From Pseudomonas cremoris (GTDB taxonomy: Bacteria > Pseudomonadota > Gammaproteobacteria > Pseudomonadales > Pseudomonadaceae): 64,000 nucleotides of DNA. Position 1 is the first letter of the stretch. Each line of letters starts with the position of its first letter. The position numbers were made by a program, and so were the translations under genes. This document shows, piece by piece, positions 42,501-52,110 of this stretch. Where the stretch lies: positions 248,001 through 312,000 of the forward strand of contig NZ_JAAXCY010000005.1 of NCBI RefSeq assembly GCF_014230465.1, written 5' to 3'. Below the pieces are notes generated by a model. That model had not been told where the DNA came from. It made no database searches and saw nothing but the letters and a program-made list of their open reading frames with translations.

Positions 42501-43832
42501 ATGTCCTGGAATAACAAAGTCGTCTGGACCGAAGGCATGCTGTTGCAGCCTCAACACCTGCAACAGCATGACCGCTTCCTGCAAACCCAACTGGAAGCCC
42601 GGGTCTGTAACCTGCGCGCCTATGGCTGGGGCTTTTCCAGATTGGAAATCGACCCGCAGCAGTTGGCGATGGGCAAGCTGTCGTTGCTGACGTATAGCGC
42701 CGTGATGCCGGATGGCACGCCGGTCGGTTTGCCCTTTGGCGATGAAATACCGTTGCCCCTGGACATCCCGGATGACGCACGTGACCTGAAGGTAGTGCTG
42801 GCATTACCCAGTCTGCGCCTTGGTGTGCCAGAGGTGGACGATAATCCCGGTGTTGAAAATTGTGCTCGCTATCGCTGCGGCGAATACGAAGCCTGGGACA
42901 GCAATGGTTTGGACAGCAGCGCCTTGATGAGCGTCGGCAAACTGCGCCTGCGCCTGGCTTTTGAAAAGGATGTTGCCGATACCTGTACCACCCTTGGCAT
43001 TGCCCATGTGGTGGAGAAACGTGCCGACACCAGCGTGCAACTCGACCGTGACTACTGCCCACCGTGCCTGGATATTCGCGCAGCTACGCGCTTGGTTGGA
43101 CATGTCGATGAGCTGCTGGGCCTGGTGCCGCAACGGATCGAAGTTCTGGCTGCGCGCCTGAACCAGCCGGAAGGTAGCAACGCGGCGCAAATTTCGGACT
43201 TCTTGTTGTTACAGGTGCTCAACCGTTGCTTGCCGTTGGTGCGCCACCTGTCGACGATGACCGGCCTGCACCCGGAGCAGTTGTACCGCGATCTCGCTTC
43301 GTTGGCGGGTGAATTGGCGACCTTTACCCGCAGCGACAGGCGCACTACCACCTACCCGGTGTACCGTCACACGGCCCTGGCACAAACCTTTGCCCCGGTG
43401 TTGCTCGACCTGCGTCGTGCATTGTCCCAGGTGATGGATGCGCGGGCCATCGCCATCCCTTTGGAAGAGAGGGAATATGGCATTCGCGTAGCGGTGCTGC
43501 CCGACCGTGAACTGTTGCGTTCGGCCACCTTCATCCTGGCCGTGCAGGCGCATATGCCGACCGAAAGCGTGCGCAGTGGTTTTGCACCTCAAGTCAAGAT
43601 CGGCTCGGTGGAGAAGATCCGTGACTTGGTCAACCTGCAACTGCCGGGTATTGGCCTGCGGCCGCTGTCGGTATCGCCACGGCAGTTGCCGTTCAATGCC
43701 GACTTCACCTATTTCGAGCTCGACCGTAACAGCGAGTATTGGCAATTACTCAGCCATTCGGCGGGCTTCGCGATGCATATCGCTGGGGCGTTTCCAGGGC
43801 TTGAGCTGCAGTTTTGGGCTATTCGGGATTAA
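42501..43832 (+). CDS. tssK: T6SS baseplate subunit TssK
   Basis: A 443-residue TssK. The opening NKVVWTEGMLLQPQHLQQHD is diagnostic, as is LVPQRIEVLAARLNQPEG. TssK links the wedge to the TssL-TssM membrane complex, yet the genes for that complex are not in the window. It is the last gene of the operon, ending in a hairpin terminator shared with the toxin-antitoxin pair. Confidence 0.95.
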   Translation: MSWNNKVVWTEGMLLQPQHLQQHDRFLQTQLEARVCNLRAYGWGFSRLEIDPQQLAMGKLSLLTYSAVMPDGTPVGLPFGDEIPLPLDIPDDARDLKVVLALPSLRLGVPEVDDNPGVENCARYRCGEYEAWDSNGLDSSALMSVGKLRLRLAFEKDVADTCTTLGIAHVVEKRADTSVQLDRDYCPPCLDIRAATRLVGHVDELLGLVPQRIEVLAARLNQPEGSNAAQISDFLLLQVLNRCLPLVRHLSTMTGLHPEQLYRDLASLAGELATFTRSDRRTTTYPVYRHTALAQTFAPVLLDLRRALSQVMDARAIAIPLEEREYGIRVAVLPDRELLRSATFILAVQAHMPTESVRSGFAPQVKIGSVEKIRDLVNLQLPGIGLRPLSVSPRQLPFNADFTYFELDRNSEYWQLLSHSAGFAMHIAGAFPGLELQFWAIRD

Positions 43833-43891
43833 GAGAAGCTGGCAGGAGGGGGCGTTTACGAAAATGTCTGTAGCGTAGTGCGTTGCATGAA

Positions 43892-43916
43892 AAAGCCCCG
43901 GACTTGCCGGGGCTTT
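43892..43916. terminator. Bidirectional hairpin terminator between tssK and the TA pair
   Basis: AAAGCCCCGG (43892-43901) and CCGGGGCTTT (43907-43916) around an ACTTG loop. The preceding A-run provides a U-tract in the minus direction. It closes both convergent units. Confidence 0.88.
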
Positions 43917-43921
43917 GCTTA

Positions 43922-44236
43922 TCAACTTAGTGCGGCAAGTTGCGCCACGGTCTCTGGAAATCGCGCCACCAGACGAATCAAGGTAGTGGCCTGGGCATTG
44001 GGTGTGGCCCGCCCTTGCTCCCAGTTCTCGAGCGTGCGGGTATTGGTCCGCAGGTACATGGCGAATACGGCGCGGGACAGGTTGAGCTGTTGACGTACAG
44101 CGATCACTTCCTCAGCGGTGAGTGGTGCCAGCTTGTTGAGATGAACCTTATGTGTTCGTAGGGTGACTTTGCCTTGACGCTCGTCTGCCAGGGCGTCGAA
44201 GCCTTCGACCAGTTCGGAAAAGATTTCACGTTTCAT
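43922..44236 (-). CDS. HTH antitoxin, HigA-like (XRE family)
   Basis: A 104-residue protein with an XRE-type helix-turn-helix in its second half (EVIAVRQQLNLSRAVFAMYL then TLENWEQGRATPN, residues ~43-80). That organisation is typical of HigA/NadS-like antitoxins, which neutralise the toxin and repress the operon. It overlaps the toxin gene by 11 bases in toxin-first order. Confidence 0.85.
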   Translation of the reverse strand: MKREIFSELVEGFDALADERQGKVTLRTHKVHLNKLAPLTAEEVIAVRQQLNLSRAVFAMYLRTNTRTLENWEQGRATPNAQATTLIRLVARFPETVAQLAALS

Positions 44237-44576
44237 GATGTGTTCTCGCTTTGATTTCCCTGTCCAGCATGTGTTTGAGGGCTTTCTTGTGGTGTGGCGT
44301 TAGATCGTCCTGTTCATGTTTGCCGTACAGCGTAAACAACCAGAACTGCGTACCGCCCGACCACCAGTAGTAAATGACCCTCAGGCCACCGCGTTTGCCC
44401 TTGTTGCGTCGCTCATCGACAAAGCGAACCTTACGCAGCCCGCCTGTTCCCTCGATTACGTCTCCCGCTTCCGGGTTCTTCATCAACTCCTGTTGGAAAC
44501 CGTGGAATAGCTCGTCACTCAGATAGTCCTTGCGATGCCGCTCGAAGGCGGGCAGTTCAATAAATAGAGCATCCAT
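44226..44576 (-). CDS. RelE/HigB-like mRNA interferase toxin
   Basis: A 116-residue toxin of the RelE/HigB superfamily: MDALFIELPAFERHRKDYL start, LRKVRFVDERRNKGKRGGLRVIYYWW (given here in parts) as the conserved basic strand pair, and LFTLYGKHEQDDLTP near the end. I start at the ATG at 44576; an earlier in-frame ATG adds 17 residues. Such toxins cleave mRNA at the ribosome. It lies on the strand opposite to the T6SS. Confidence 0.85.
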   Translation of the reverse strand: MDALFIELPAFERHRKDYLSDELFHGFQQELMKNPEAGDVIEGTGGLRKVRFVDERRNKGKRGGLRVIYYWWSGGTQFWLFTLYGKHEQDDLTPHHKKALKHMLDREIKARTHHET

Positions 44577-44765
44577 GTTCTGTACGTAGCCTGCGTATAG
44601 TTTGGTGGCCCACTCGCAATGGGTCAAGATACCCGGCTGTGGGAACTTTCCTAAAGCGCAGACACCTTACGGCGCACTCAAGCGGGTAGATGCCAGATGA
44701 AGCAGGCAAGGCTTAGAGGAATTTTCAGCAAGCGGTGAAGGGAAGCGTGTCGGTTCCCGAAAATG

Positions 44766-44793
44766 CAAAACGGCGCCCTAAGGCGCCGTTTTG
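44766..44793 (-). terminator. Terminator of the nuo operon
   Basis: CAAAACGGCGCC (44766-44777) and GGCGCCGTTTTG (44782-44793) are exact complements around a CTAA loop, 23 bases beyond the nuoN stop on the minus strand. The stem itself ends in a T4 run. Confidence 0.9.
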
Positions 44794-44815
44794 TTTACCG
44801 CATTATGCTAAGCGA

Positions 44816-46279
44816 TCAAACACCCAACACCGCGTGCTGCACCAGGGTGAGCAACGGTTGTGGGTACACACCCAGGAAGAACGCGAGCAGGGCGATGGCC
44901 AGCAGCATCACGCCGCCTGCCTTCTGTTCCCAATGCAGCTCGGCATCCACACGGCGCAGGTTTGGCTCGATCAGGTACAGGGTGACCATCACGCGCAGGT
45001 AGTAGAACACGCCGATGGCGCTGCCCAGTACCAGGGAGGCAACCAGCCACCATTCGTGCGCTTCAACACCGGTTGCGACGATGTAGAACTTGCCGATGAA
45101 GCCGGCGGTCAGCGGGATACCGGCCAGCGACAGCATCATCACCGTGAGTACCGCAGTCAGGTACGGACGGCGCCAGAACAGGCCGCGATACTCGTACAGG
45201 GCGTCGGCGTCACGGCCTTTGAACGGCGAGGACATCAGCGTGATCACGCCGAATGCGCCAAGGCTGGTGATGACGTAGGTGACCAGGTACACGCCCATGG
45301 CTTCCACGGCCAGGCCTTTGCTCGCCACCAGGGCGATCAGCAGGTAGCCGAAGTGAGCGATGGAGGAGTAACCCAGCAGACGCTTGAGGTTGTTCTGGGT
45401 CAGGGCCAGCAGGTTACCGAACAGGATCGACGCGATGGCGATCACGGTCAGCACGTTGCTCAGCACACCGGTGTTGGCGGCAGGGGAGATCTGGAACAGA
45501 CGCACCATCACCGCAAACACTGCAACCTTCGACGCGGTGGCCAGGAACGCAGCCACCGGCGCCGGGGCGCCTTCGTACACGTCTGGGGTCCACAGGTGGA
45601 ATGGCACCAGCGACAGCTTGAACGCCAGGCCGATCAGCATCATCGCCAGGCCCAGTTGGGCAATCGGCGCAGGCATGTTGGTGGTAGCCAGGGCGTGGCC
45701 GATACCGGTGAAGCTCAGGCTGCCGGCTTCGGCGTAGAGCAGGGCCATACCGAACAACAGGAACGCAGAACCGGCAGCCGACAGCACCATGTACTTGATG
45801 CCTGCTTCCAGGGAACGTTTGTTGAAGAACGCGTACGCCACTAGGCCGTAGGTCGGGATCGACAGCAGTTCCAGGCCGATGAACAGGCCGGCCAGGTGCT
45901 GAGCGCTGACCAGCACGATACCGCCGGCCGCAGCCAGCAGGATCAGCAGGTACAGCTCTTCCTTGTTGCCTGGGTAACCGGTGCCGCCTTCGCCCATGTA
46001 GGCGTGGGCGAGGGTGACGCAGGCCAGCGTTGCGACCAGGATCAGCGCGATGTACAGCAGTGCGAAGTCATCGACCATCATCAGAGGCGTGACCGCCAGT
46101 GGTGCGACCTTGAGTGCCGGGATGATCGACAGCAGGGCCAGGTTCAAACCGGCGCAGGACAGCAGGAACGTTTGCGAGTGATTGCGGCGCCAGGCGATTG
46201 CCAGCATCACCGCGACAACGGTGAGGCTGGTGATCAGCAGCGGCGCAAGCGCGATAAAGTGTTGGATCGTGAATTCCAT
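44816..46279 (-). CDS. nuoN: NADH-quinone oxidoreductase subunit N
   Basis: A 487-residue antiporter-like membrane subunit of complex I with about 14 helices. The ATG at 46279 gives the standard [16 protein letters not shown] start. Typical regions include [21 protein letters not shown] and [16 protein letters not shown] (proton channel lysine and helix region). Last gene of the operon. Confidence 0.96.
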   Translation of the reverse strand: MEFTIQHFIALAPLLITSLTVVAVMLAIAWRRNHSQTFLLSCAGLNLALLSIIPALKVAPLAVTPLMMVDDFALLYIALILVATLACVTLAHAYMGEGGTGYPGNKEELYLLILLAAAGGIVLVSAQHLAGLFIGLELLSIPTYGLVAYAFFNKRSLEAGIKYMVLSAAGSAFLLFGMALLYAEAGSLSFTGIGHALATTNMPAPIAQLGLAMMLIGLAFKLSLVPFHLWTPDVYEGAPAPVAAFLATASKVAVFAVMVRLFQISPAANTGVLSNVLTVIAIASILFGNLLALTQNNLKRLLGYSSIAHFGYLLIALVASKGLAVEAMGVYLVTYVITSLGAFGVITLMSSPFKGRDADALYEYRGLFWRRPYLTAVLTVMMLSLAGIPLTAGFIGKFYIVATGVEAHEWWLVASLVLGSAIGVFYYLRVMVTLYLIEPNLRRVDAELHWEQKAGGVMLLAIALLAFFLGVYPQPLLTLVQHAVLGV

Positions 46280-46286
46280 AGCGCTC

Positions 46287-47819
46287 TTACCGGGCCGAAG
46301 CGAGTTGAGAGAAGGCGGTGCCGAACCACTGCTGCACGCCATGCATCGTCGCGGCAGAAGTGTCCAGGAACGGTTGCGGGTACACGCCGATGTAGATCAG
46401 CAGGACCGCAAGGCCGAGCACCATGATCAGTTCGCGAGCATCCATCCCTTGCAGGACGGTGTCGGACTTGGCCGGGCCGAAGTAGGCGCGGTGGATCATG
46501 ATCAACGAGTAAACCGAACCGAATACCAGGCCGGAGGTAGCAATGGCGCTGATCCATGGCGTTTGCACGAAGGCACCCATGAGGATCAGGAACTCGCCGA
46601 TGAAGTTACCGGTACCCGGCAAGCCCAAGGACGCTGCGGCGAAGAACAGACTGATCGCCGGCAGGTAGGCAATGCGCGACCACACGCCACCCATCTCACG
46701 CATGTCACGGGTGTGCAGGCGCTCGTACAGCTGGCCACTCAGGATAAACAGGGCAGCGGCCGACACACCGTGTGCCAACATCTGGATCACTGCACCTTGC
46801 AGTGCCAACTGGCTACCGGAGTAGATGCCGATCAGTACGAAACCCATGTGGGAAACGGACGAGAAGGCAATCAGACGCTTGATGTCGGTTTGGGCGAAGG
46901 CCAGGAACGCACCGTAGAAGATCCCGATCAGACCCAGGGTCATGGCGATCGGCGCGAACTCGGCCGAGGCATTCGGGAACAGCGGCAGGGCGAAACGCAG
47001 CAGGCCGTAGGCAGCGGTCTTCAACAGGATACCGGCCAGGTCCACGGAACCCGCAGTCGGCGCCTGGGCGTGCGCATCAGGCAACCAGGAGTGGAACGGC
47101 ACCACCGGTAGCTTCACCGCGAACGCGATGAAGAAGCCCAGCATCAGGATGTACTCGGTGGTCAGGGACATCTTGGTTTTCAACAGGTCGGCGTAGTTGA
47201 AGGTGATCACGCCAGTGTTGTTGAAGTTGACCAGTACCAGACCCAGGATCGCCACCAACATGATCAGGCCGGAAGCCTGGGTGAAGATGAAGAACTTGGT
47301 CGCCGCGTAGATCCGGGTTTTCTTGCCGTCCGAAGAACTGTGACCCCAGAGCGCGATGAGGAAGTACATCGGCACCAGCATCATTTCCCAGAAGAAGAAG
47401 AACATGAACAGGTCGAGGGCGAGGAACACGCCGACCACGCCGCCCAAAATCCACATCAGGTTCAGGTGGAAGAAGCCCACGTGACGCTGGATCTCTTTCC
47501 ACGAGCAGAGTACCGAGAGGATACCCAGCAGGCCGGTCAGCAGGATCATCAACAGCGACAGGCCGTCGAGGGCCAGGTGCACGTTGATGCCGAAGCGCTG
47601 GATCCACACGTGCTTGAATTCAAGCGCGAAGGTGGGATCGACACCCGGTGCCGGAGCAAATGAATAGTCGCCATGGGCCCACAGCCAGAGGCCGAGTGCG
47701 AGTTCCAGGGACATGGTCAGCAACGCAATCCAGCGGGGGAGGGTGGCGCCGAAGCGTTCACCCATCCAGCAGAGCAGGCCGCCGATAAAGGGGATCAGGA
47801 TTAGCCAGGGCAGAATCAT
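46287..47819 (-). CDS. nuoM: NADH-quinone oxidoreductase subunit M
   Basis: A 510-residue antiporter-like subunit. [20 protein letters not shown] and [16 protein letters not shown] are the landmark proton-channel motifs. It begins 49 bases after the nuoL stop and ends seven bases before nuoN. Confidence 0.96.
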   Translation of the reverse strand: MILPWLILIPFIGGLLCWMGERFGATLPRWIALLTMSLELALGLWLWAHGDYSFAPAPGVDPTFALEFKHVWIQRFGINVHLALDGLSLLMILLTGLLGILSVLCSWKEIQRHVGFFHLNLMWILGGVVGVFLALDLFMFFFFWEMMLVPMYFLIALWGHSSSDGKKTRIYAATKFFIFTQASGLIMLVAILGLVLVNFNNTGVITFNYADLLKTKMSLTTEYILMLGFFIAFAVKLPVVPFHSWLPDAHAQAPTAGSVDLAGILLKTAAYGLLRFALPLFPNASAEFAPIAMTLGLIGIFYGAFLAFAQTDIKRLIAFSSVSHMGFVLIGIYSGSQLALQGAVIQMLAHGVSAAALFILSGQLYERLHTRDMREMGGVWSRIAYLPAISLFFAAASLGLPGTGNFIGEFLILMGAFVQTPWISAIATSGLVFGSVYSLIMIHRAYFGPAKSDTVLQGMDARELIMVLGLAVLLIYIGVYPQPFLDTSAATMHGVQQWFGTAFSQLASAR

Positions 47820-47868
47820 GACAGGCTCGTTTCCTTTCGCAAGTTCGCAAAGATCGCAATGTTCATAG

Positions 47869-49722
47869 TCATACCGCTACCACAACGATGGCGCCGATCA
47901 CCAGCACGGCACCGGCCGCCATCGACGCTGCATACCAACGCAGTTGACCGGTCTCGCTGCGGCTCAGGGCGGTGTGACCGGCCTTTGCGGCGCGCGGGAT
48001 CAAACCGATGGTCTGATCGAGCGGGTCTTTGCGCAGTACATGGCTGATGGCCAGGTAAGGCTTGACGAACAGTTTGTCGTAGATCCAGTCGAAGCCCCAG
48101 GCAGCGAACCACCAGGCTGACAGGAAGCGGCCAATGCCACTGTTGGCAACCGCAGTCACGAAGCGACGCTTGCCAAGGAACAACAGCGCGGCCAGCAAGA
48201 TACCTGCGATGGCGATAGCGCCCGAGGCGATTTCCAGGCTGTGCTTCGCAGCGCCGCCGGCATGCCCAGCGCTTTCCGGCAGTACACCGGCCAACGGTGG
48301 AGTGATCATGGCGCCGATAAAGGTCGACAGCACGATCAGGACCGACAGTGGCAGCCAATGCGAGATGCCGTGGCCTGCGTGCGCTTCGGTCTTGGCTTCA
48401 CCGTGGAAGGTGATGAAGATCAGGCGGAAGGTGTACAGCGAGGTCATGAACGCACCCACCAGGCCTGCGTACAGCAGGTTCTGGTTACCGCTGGCAAAGG
48501 CTTCCCAGAGGATTTCATCCTTCGAGTAGAAACCGGCGGTCACCAACGGCAGGGCGGCCAGGGCGGCACCACCGACGATGAAGCTGGCGTAGGCCAGTGG
48601 CAGTTTCTTCCACAGGCCACCCATCTTGAAGATGTTCTGCTCGTGGTGGCAGGCAACGATTACCGCACCGGAAGCGAGGAACAACAGGGCCTTGAAGAAG
48701 GCGTGGGTCATCAGGTGGAAGATCGCCGCGTCCCAAGCGCCAACGCCCAGGGCCAGGAACATGTAGCCGATCTGGCTCATGGTTGAGTAGGCGAGGATAC
48801 GCTTGATGTCGGTCTGTACCAGCGCGGCGAAGCCGGCCAGTACCAAGGTCACTCCGCCAACCAGGCCTACCAGGTGCAGGATTTCCGGCGCCAGGGTGAA
48901 CAGGCCGTGGGTACGGGCGATCAGGTAGACACCGGCGGTTACCATGGTTGCGGCGTGGATCAGTGCCGAAACAGGGGTAGGACCGGCCATCGCATCCGCC
49001 AGCCAGGTTTGCAGCGGCAGTTGCGCGGATTTACCCACAGCGCCACCCAGCAGCATCAGGGTCGCCAGGGTGATCCAGAAGTCGCCAACCTGGAACTTCT
49101 GCGGTGCCAGCACCAGCAGTTCCTGGATGTTCAGCGTGCCCACCTGTTGGAACAGGATGAACAGGCCGATGGCCATGAACACGTCACCGATACGGGTGAC
49201 GATAAAGGCCTTGAGTGCCGCGTTACCGTTGTTGCGGTTGCTGTAGTAGAAACCGATCAACAGGTACGAGCACAGGCCCACGCCTTCCCAACCGAAGTAC
49301 AGGAACAACAGGTTATCGCCCAGCACCAGGAACAGCATGCTGGCGATAAACAGGTTGGTGTACGAGAAGAAGCGCGAGTAACCGGCTTCACCGCGCATGT
49401 ACCAGGACGCGAACAGGTGGATCAGGAAGCCTACACCCACCACCACGCCAAGCATGGTGATCGACAGGCCGTCGACGTAGAGGGCGAAGTTGGGCTTGAA
49501 GCCCTCGACCGACATCCACTGCCACAGCACCAGGGTGTAGTGACCGCCTTCCGGCGGTGCCACGTTGAATTGCCAGATGACGTAGGCGGCCACGATGGCC
49601 GACAGGCCAATGGAACCCACGCCCACCAGGGCAGAGAGGTTTTCCGACCAGCGCCCGCGAGAGAACGACAGCAGCAGGAAACCGATCAGGGGGAATACGA
49701 AAGTCAGAAAGATCATGTTCAT
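47869..49722 (-). CDS. nuoL: NADH-quinone oxidoreductase subunit L
   Basis: A 617-residue subunit with the long C-terminal lateral helix expected of NuoL. Motifs include [20 protein letters not shown] and [20 protein letters not shown]. Overlaps nuoK by four bases. The largest of the three antiporter-like subunits in the membrane arm. Confidence 0.96.
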   Translation of the reverse strand: MNMIFLTFVFPLIGFLLLSFSRGRWSENLSALVGVGSIGLSAIVAAYVIWQFNVAPPEGGHYTLVLWQWMSVEGFKPNFALYVDGLSITMLGVVVGVGFLIHLFASWYMRGEAGYSRFFSYTNLFIASMLFLVLGDNLLFLYFGWEGVGLCSYLLIGFYYSNRNNGNAALKAFIVTRIGDVFMAIGLFILFQQVGTLNIQELLVLAPQKFQVGDFWITLATLMLLGGAVGKSAQLPLQTWLADAMAGPTPVSALIHAATMVTAGVYLIARTHGLFTLAPEILHLVGLVGGVTLVLAGFAALVQTDIKRILAYSTMSQIGYMFLALGVGAWDAAIFHLMTHAFFKALLFLASGAVIVACHHEQNIFKMGGLWKKLPLAYASFIVGGAALAALPLVTAGFYSKDEILWEAFASGNQNLLYAGLVGAFMTSLYTFRLIFITFHGEAKTEAHAGHGISHWLPLSVLIVLSTFIGAMITPPLAGVLPESAGHAGGAAKHSLEIASGAIAIAGILLAALLFLGKRRFVTAVANSGIGRFLSAWWFAAWGFDWIYDKLFVKPYLAISHVLRKDPLDQTIGLIPRAAKAGHTALSRSETGQLRWYAASMAAGAVLVIGAIVVVAV

Positions 49723-50033
49723 CCGCGCATCTCACTGGCAGCGTCGATATCAAGCGTGTGGAAGCGACGATACAGTTGCAGCAGGATCGCCAGGCCAATA
49801 CTGGCCTCGGCGGCTGCCAGGCTGATCACCAGGATGAACATGACTTGTCCATCCGGCTGGCCCCAACGTGCACCGGCAACGATGAAGGCCAATGCCGCAG
49901 CGTTCATCATGATTTCCAGGCTCATCAACACGAACAGAATGTTACGGCGAACCATCAGGCCGACCAGGCCAAGGCAGAACAGGATGCCGGCGACCGCCAG
50001 ACCATGCTCCAAAGGGATAGCAGGCATCGTCAT
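49719..50033 (-). CDS. nuoK: NADH-quinone oxidoreductase subunit K
   Basis: A 104-residue membrane protein with three helices. The membrane glutamates essential for proton transfer are in SLEIMMNAA and the [10 protein letters not shown] helix. Coupled to nuoJ by an ATGA overlap. Confidence 0.95.
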   Translation of the reverse strand: MTMPAIPLEHGLAVAGILFCLGLVGLMVRRNILFVLMSLEIMMNAAALAFIVAGARWGQPDGQVMFILVISLAAAEASIGLAILLQLYRRFHTLDIDAASEMRG

Positions 50034-50533
50034 TGCTCCTTGGCTTCGTTGCGGCCCAAGTGGAAGGCGGTGACGGCTGCAGCGAGCAGCAGCATCGACG
50101 CCAGTTCGACCACCAGCAGGTACGGGCCGAACAGGCTGATGCCCACGGCCTTGGCGTCTACGGTGGTGTGGCCGATGGCCTGGCCGCTCTGGTGAGCGAA
50201 CAGCACATACAGCAGTTCACCCAGCAGCAAGGCTGCCAGCACGACCGGGCCAAGCCAGATGCCGGGCTTGAGCCAGACGCGCTCCTGGGCGACAGAAGCC
50301 GGCCCCAGGTTGAGCATCATCACCACAAACACGAACAGCACCATGATGGCGCCAGCGTAGGCGATCACTTCCAGGACACCGGCGAACGGTGCGCCGAGGC
50401 TGAAAAAGGTCATGGCCACGGCGATCAACGAAATGATCAGGTAGAGCAGGGCGTGCACAGGATTGGTGTTGGTGATCACGCGAAGCGTGGACACCACTGC
50501 AATACCGGACGCGAAATAGAAAGCGAATTCCAT
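50030..50533 (-). CDS. nuoJ: NADH-quinone oxidoreductase subunit J
   Basis: A 167-residue membrane subunit with five helices; [17 protein letters not shown] and [17 protein letters not shown] are the conserved helices. It lies between nuoI (9-base gap) and nuoK. Confidence 0.95.
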   Translation of the reverse strand: MEFAFYFASGIAVVSTLRVITNTNPVHALLYLIISLIAVAMTFFSLGAPFAGVLEVIAYAGAIMVLFVFVVMMLNLGPASVAQERVWLKPGIWLGPVVLAALLLGELLYVLFAHQSGQAIGHTTVDAKAVGISLFGPYLLVVELASMLLLAAAVTAFHLGRNEAKEQ

Positions 50534-50542
50534 CTTTCTTCC

Positions 50543-51091
50543 TTAAGGCAGCAAGCTCTTCACGTTGATCGGCTCGGCTTCGTTTTGTGCGGCGCCTTTC
50601 GGCTTACCGGCAACGGCCATACCTGCAACACGATAGAAGTTGTAATCAGGGTTTTTACCGGGACCAGAGATCAACAGATCTTCTTTCTCGTACACCAGGT
50701 CCTGACGTTTGAACTCGGCCATCTCGAAATCCGGTGTGAGCTGGATTGCGGTGGTCGGGCAAGCTTCCTCGCAGAGGCCGCAGAAAATGCAGCGCGAGAA
50801 GTTGATGCGGAAGAAGTCCGGGTACCAGCGACCGTCTTCGGTTTCAGCTTTCTGCAGGGAGATGCAACCCACCGGGCAGGCCACGGCGCACAGGTTGCAG
50901 GCTACGCAGCGTTCTTCGCCATCGGGGTCGCGGGTCAGTACGATACGGCCGCGATAACGTGGCGGCAGGTACACCGCTTCTTCCGGGTATTGCAGGGTGT
51001 CGCGTTTGCGAAAACCGTGACCGAACACCATCACCAGGCTTCGCAATTGGGTACCGGTACCCTTAACGATGTCGCCAATATATTTGAACAT
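50543..51091 (-). CDS. nuoI: NADH-quinone oxidoreductase subunit I
   Basis: A 182-residue iron-sulfur protein carrying two [4Fe-4S] clusters: [15 protein letters not shown] and [15 protein letters not shown]. These pass electrons from the NADH module to cluster N2 in NuoB. A 12-base gap follows nuoH. Confidence 0.97.
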   Translation of the reverse strand: MFKYIGDIVKGTGTQLRSLVMVFGHGFRKRDTLQYPEEAVYLPPRYRGRIVLTRDPDGEERCVACNLCAVACPVGCISLQKAETEDGRWYPDFFRINFSRCIFCGLCEEACPTTAIQLTPDFEMAEFKRQDLVYEKEDLLISGPGKNPDYNFYRVAGMAVAGKPKGAAQNEAEPINVKSLLP

Positions 51092-51102
51092 GGGTCAAAT
51101 CC

Positions 51103-52110
51103 TCACTGAACCGCGCCGGCGGGCGTGTTCAACAACACAACGGCAGCCGTCACCAGCAAATTGATCAGGGTCAGCGGCAGGCAGAAGCGCCAGCTGAAAT
51201 CCATCACCTGGTCGTATCGTGGACGCGGAATGGAAGCGCGCAGCAGGATAAACAACATGATGAAGAACGCGGTCTTGAGGAAGAACCAGAAGAACGCCAA
51301 CTGCGGCAGGATGCCGAACGGACCGTGCCAGCCGCCGAAGAACAGCGTGACCAGCAGGGCCGAGATCAAGATGATGCCGATGTATTCACCAACGAAGAAC
51401 ATGCCCCATTTCATGCCGGCGTATTCAATGTGGTAACCGTCGGCCAGTTCCTGTTCCGCTTCCGGTTGGTCGAACGGGTGACGGTGAGTCACGGCGACGC
51501 CAGCGATGAAGAAGGTACAGAAGCCGAAGAACTGCGGAATGATGAACCACAGGTTCTGCGCCTGGTACTCGACGATGTCGCGCATGTTGAACGAGCCGAC
51601 CTGCACCACGATGCCCATCAGCGCGAGGCCCATGAACACTTCGTAGGACACGGTCTGGGCCGAAGCCCGCAAGCTGCCCAAGAGGGCGAACTTGTTGTTG
51701 CTCGACCAGCCGGCGAACAGCACCGCGTAGACCGACAAACCGGCCATGGCGAAGAAGAACAGCAAGCCGATGTTCAGGTCCGCCACGCCCCAGGTCGGGG
51801 TGATCGGGATGATCGCGAAGGCGATCAGCAAGGCGCTCATGGCCACGACCGGTGCCAGGGTGAAGATCACCTTGTCGGCAAACGGCGGGGTCCAGTCTTC
51901 CTTGAAGAACATTTTCAGCATGTCGGCGGCGATCTGGAACATACCGAACGGGCCAACGCGGTTCGGACCATAACGGTCCTGCCACCAGCCCAGCAGGCGA
52001 CGTTCGACGAAGCTGAGCAGGGCGCCCGCAACGACCACGGCCAACAGGATCACGATGGCTTTTAGAACCGAGATGATCACGTCGATCACTTCAGGAGTGA
52101 ACCAAGTCAT
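51103..52110 (-). CDS. nuoH: NADH-quinone oxidoreductase subunit H
   Basis: A 335-residue membrane subunit lining the quinone entry channel. [20 protein letters not shown] and the [16 protein letters not shown] loop are conserved. Overlaps nuoG by four bases. Confidence 0.97.
   Translation of the reverse strand: MTWFTPEVIDVIISVLKAIVILLAVVVAGALLSFVERRLLGWWQDRYGPNRVGPFGMFQIAADMLKMFFKEDWTPPFADKVIFTLAPVVAMSALLIAFAIIPITPTWGVADLNIGLLFFFAMAGLSVYAVLFAGWSSNNKFALLGSLRASAQTVSYEVFMGLALMGIVVQVGSFNMRDIVEYQAQNLWFIIPQFFGFCTFFIAGVAVTHRHPFDQPEAEQELADGYHIEYAGMKWGMFFVGEYIGIILISALLVTLFFGGWHGPFGILPQLAFFWFFLKTAFFIMLFILLRASIPRPRYDQVMDFSWRFCLPLTLINLLVTAAVVLLNTPAGAVQ

Noticed and set aside
30692..43832. Prophage or tailocin instead of T6SS
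   Set aside because: TssA, TssB, TssC, ClpV, TssF, TssG and TssK signatures are specific to T6SS; no capsid, lysis or integrase genes occur.
44735..45844. Long plus-strand open frame across nuoN
   Set aside because: Antisense to nuoN; composition rich in His, Gln and Arg, as expected from reading a GC-rich gene backward.
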